From Marinilabiliales bacterium (GTDB lineage: Bacteria > Bacteroidota > Bacteroidia > Bacteroidales > ML635J-15): 64,000 nt of DNA. Location: the NCBI GenBank assembly GCA_002869385.1, contig PKTB01000024.1:248001-312000 (forward strand), written 5' to 3'. Of this stretch, positions 62,673-64,000 are shown one piece after another. The translations under genes were made by a program, and so were the position numbers. The notes beneath the pieces were generated by a model. It saw only the letters and a program-made list of their open reading frames with translations. It made no database searches and was not told where the DNA came from. The stretch's first letter is position 1. Every line of letters starts with the position of its first letter.

Positions 62673-64000
62673 ATGAATTATGATGAAAATCCTCAACTAA
62701 AACTAGCCTATGAGTTTGTATTGCACACAAATCATAACCTATTTTTAACAGGAAAAGCAGGTACAGGTAAAACAACATTTTTACATAATTTAAGAAATAG
62801 TATCCCTAAAAGAATGGTTGTTGTTGCACCTACAGGGGTAGCAGCCATTAATGCAGGTGGAGTAACAATACATTCATTTTTTCAACTACCTTTTTCTCCT
62901 TTTATTCCAGGATCAGAGCTCGACAATTCAAGTGCTGAAAAAAATGGAAGATTTGTTCATAAAATGAGCAAAAACAAAATTAAAATTATTAAAAGTCTTG
63001 ATTTGTTAGTTATCGACGAAATTAGCATGGTCAGAGCAGATTTGTTGGATGCTATAGATGAAGTTTTGCGCAGATACAGAAGGAATGAGAAACCTTTTGG
63101 CGGAGTCCAGCTCTTGTTAATTGGAGATCTTCATCAACTTGCTCCTGTAATAAAAGAGGATGAATGGTATTTAATAAGAGAATATTATAAATCTACATTC
63201 TTTTTTAGTAGTCTTGCATTAAGTAAAACAGATTTTTCAACAATTGAACTTAAACATATTTACAGACAGGAAGATAAGACTTTTATTGAAGTATTAGCTG
63301 AAATTCGTGAGAACAGATTGTCTGACAAATCTATTGAACTACTTAATACCAGATTTAAACCTGATTTTGATGCAAAAAAGGAGGAAGGGTACATAACCTT
63401 AACAACTCATAATGCAAAAGCTGCAGAGATAAATAATGACCGACTTAAATCATTAGAAGAAAAGCGAAAATTGTTTTATGCAGATGTTGAAGATGATTTT
63501 CCGCCATTTATGTACCCAACAGAACATGAGTTAGTTTTAAAAAAGGGCGCTCAGGTAATGTTTATTAAAAATGACCCATCTTTTGATAAGCTCTATTATA
63601 ATGGTAAAATTGGAAGGATCACAGGTTTTGATAAAGACATTATTTATGTGAAATGTGAAGAGGATTTTAAGGAGATCCCTGTAAAACCTGAGAAGTGGGA
63701 TAATGTTAAATATATTTATAATTCAAAAACAAAAGAAATCGAAGAGGAGGTCATTGGTAGTTTTACCCAATTTCCCTTAAAATTAGCCTTGGCAATAACT
63801 GTTCATAAAAGTCAAGGGTTAACTTTTGAAAAAGCTATTCTTGATTTAAATAGGGCATTTGCTTTTGGTCAGGTATATGTTGCATTGAGCAGATGTAAGA
63901 GTCTCGAAGGATTAGTTTTAATATCAGAATTAGCGTCTAATTCCCTGAAAACAGATTATGTCGTTAATGAATTTGATAGCAAAGCTAAAGAAACTGAACC
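62673..64000 (+). CDS. PIF1-type DNA helicase (partial, runs off the window)
   Basis: Frame from ATG 62673 is open to the window end (442 codons seen). Walker A is LFLTGKAGTGKTTFLHNL near residue 23, followed by VVVAPTGVAAINAGGVTIHSFFQLPF, Walker B LDLLVIDEISMVRADLLDAID near 109, and FGGVQLLLIGDLHQLAPV. The C-terminal UvrD-like motif is ITVHKSQGLTFEKAILD and then GQVYVALSRCKSLEGLVL near 410. It is an ATP-driven 5'-3' DNA helicase of the PIF1/RecD-like family; Bacteroidetes versions often carry extra C-terminal domains not visible here. Residue 373 is Leu (TTG) in LALAITVHKSQG, where a Trp is strongly conserved (LAWAI); TGG to TTG is G to T. Confidence 0.93.
   Translation, partial: MNYDENPQLKLAYEFVLHTNHNLFLTGKAGTGKTTFLHNLRNSIPKRMVVVAPTGVAAINAGGVTIHSFFQLPFSPFIPGSELDNSSAEKNGRFVHKMSKNKIKIIKSLDLLVIDEISMVRADLLDAIDEVLRRYRRNEKPFGGVQLLLIGDLHQLAPVIKEDEWYLIREYYKSTFFFSSLALSKTDFSTIELKHIYRQEDKTFIEVLAEIRENRLSDKSIELLNTRFKPDFDAKKEEGYITLTTHNAKAAEINNDRLKSLEEKRKLFYADVEDDFPPFMYPTEHELVLKKGAQVMFIKNDPSFDKLYYNGKIGRITGFDKDIIYVKCEEDFKEIPVKPEKWDNVKYIYNSKTKEIEEEVIGSFTQFPLKLALAITVHKSQGLTFEKAILDLNRAFAFGQVYVALSRCKSLEGLVLISELASNSLKTDYVVNEFDSKAKETE

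Overview
The window looks like chromosomal DNA of a Bacteroidetes bacterium, probably an anaerobic or facultative Bacteroidales/Marinilabiliales-type lineage. The DNA is AT-rich. The evidence is the type IX secretion (T9SS) cargo proteins with type A and type B C-terminal sorting domains, SprB repeats, PorV-like and DUF4249 proteins, a Na+-pumping methylmalonyl-CoA decarboxylase operon, RprXY-like two-component genes, and several TAnnTTTG promoter elements typical of the phylum. I see no phage, plasmid, insertion sequence, CRISPR array or rRNA operon. There is one tRNA gene (Asp).

Layout. 0-11 kb: an outer-membrane protein tail, a helix-hairpin-helix/outer-membrane gene, a Usp gene, recJ, lysS, an NhaC-type antiporter and a glycosyltransferase. 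11-14.3 kb: murB, then divergent pabA and pabBC. 14.3-25.2 kb: a leftward operon of ECF sigma factor, membrane anti-sigma-like protein carrying a T9SS-type C-terminal domain, a small secreted protein, and an 8.4-kb SprB-repeat surface protein. 25.3-29.9 kb: methylmalonyl-CoA epimerase and the Na+-translocating decarboxylase. 29.9-37 kb: sugar-1-phosphate nucleotidyltransferase, thioredoxin, miaA, acyl-CoA reductase, CCC-motif and DUF2752 membrane proteins, aat, tilS. 37-42.6 kb: small genes, a pseudokinase and two unknown genes, separated by families of degenerate short tandem repeats. 42.6-47 kb: an RprXY-like pair, a duplicated terminator unit and a T9SS type A protein. 47-58 kb: dnaK, rluA-like, panB, pheT, usp, anmK, a phosphotransferase-RapZ fusion and tRNA-Asp. 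58-64 kb: mnmE, a hybrid sensor kinase and a PIF1-type helicase running off the edge.

The most striking property is at base level. Thirteen in-frame stop codons (nine TAA, two TGA, two TAG) interrupt eleven otherwise full-length, well-conserved genes, with no frameshift anywhere. Two further genes lack an ATG exactly where ATT stands before a perfect signal peptide. Where the lost residue can be inferred from the protein family (Gly, Gly, Glu, Ser, Ser, probably Ser), each change is explained by one G:C to T:A transversion. Several odd missense residues in invariant motifs (for example in DnaK, Aat, NhaC, MurB, the helicase and a histidine kinase) fit the same class. lysS is among the interrupted genes, so the likeliest explanation is oxidative (8-oxoguanine-type) damage fixed in a low-coverage consensus. 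A genuine MutY/MutM-type mutator is the biological alternative. I label interrupted genes as pseudogenes only because their reading frames are broken here; their sequences otherwise look functional.

The best biological leads are: the sigma/anti-sigma/giant-adhesin operon with a cargo-like domain on the anti-sigma factor; the kinase-RapZ fusion beside anmK; two Na+ transporters that each carry an extra N-terminal exported domain; and a pseudokinase gene bracketed by inverted repeat arrays.
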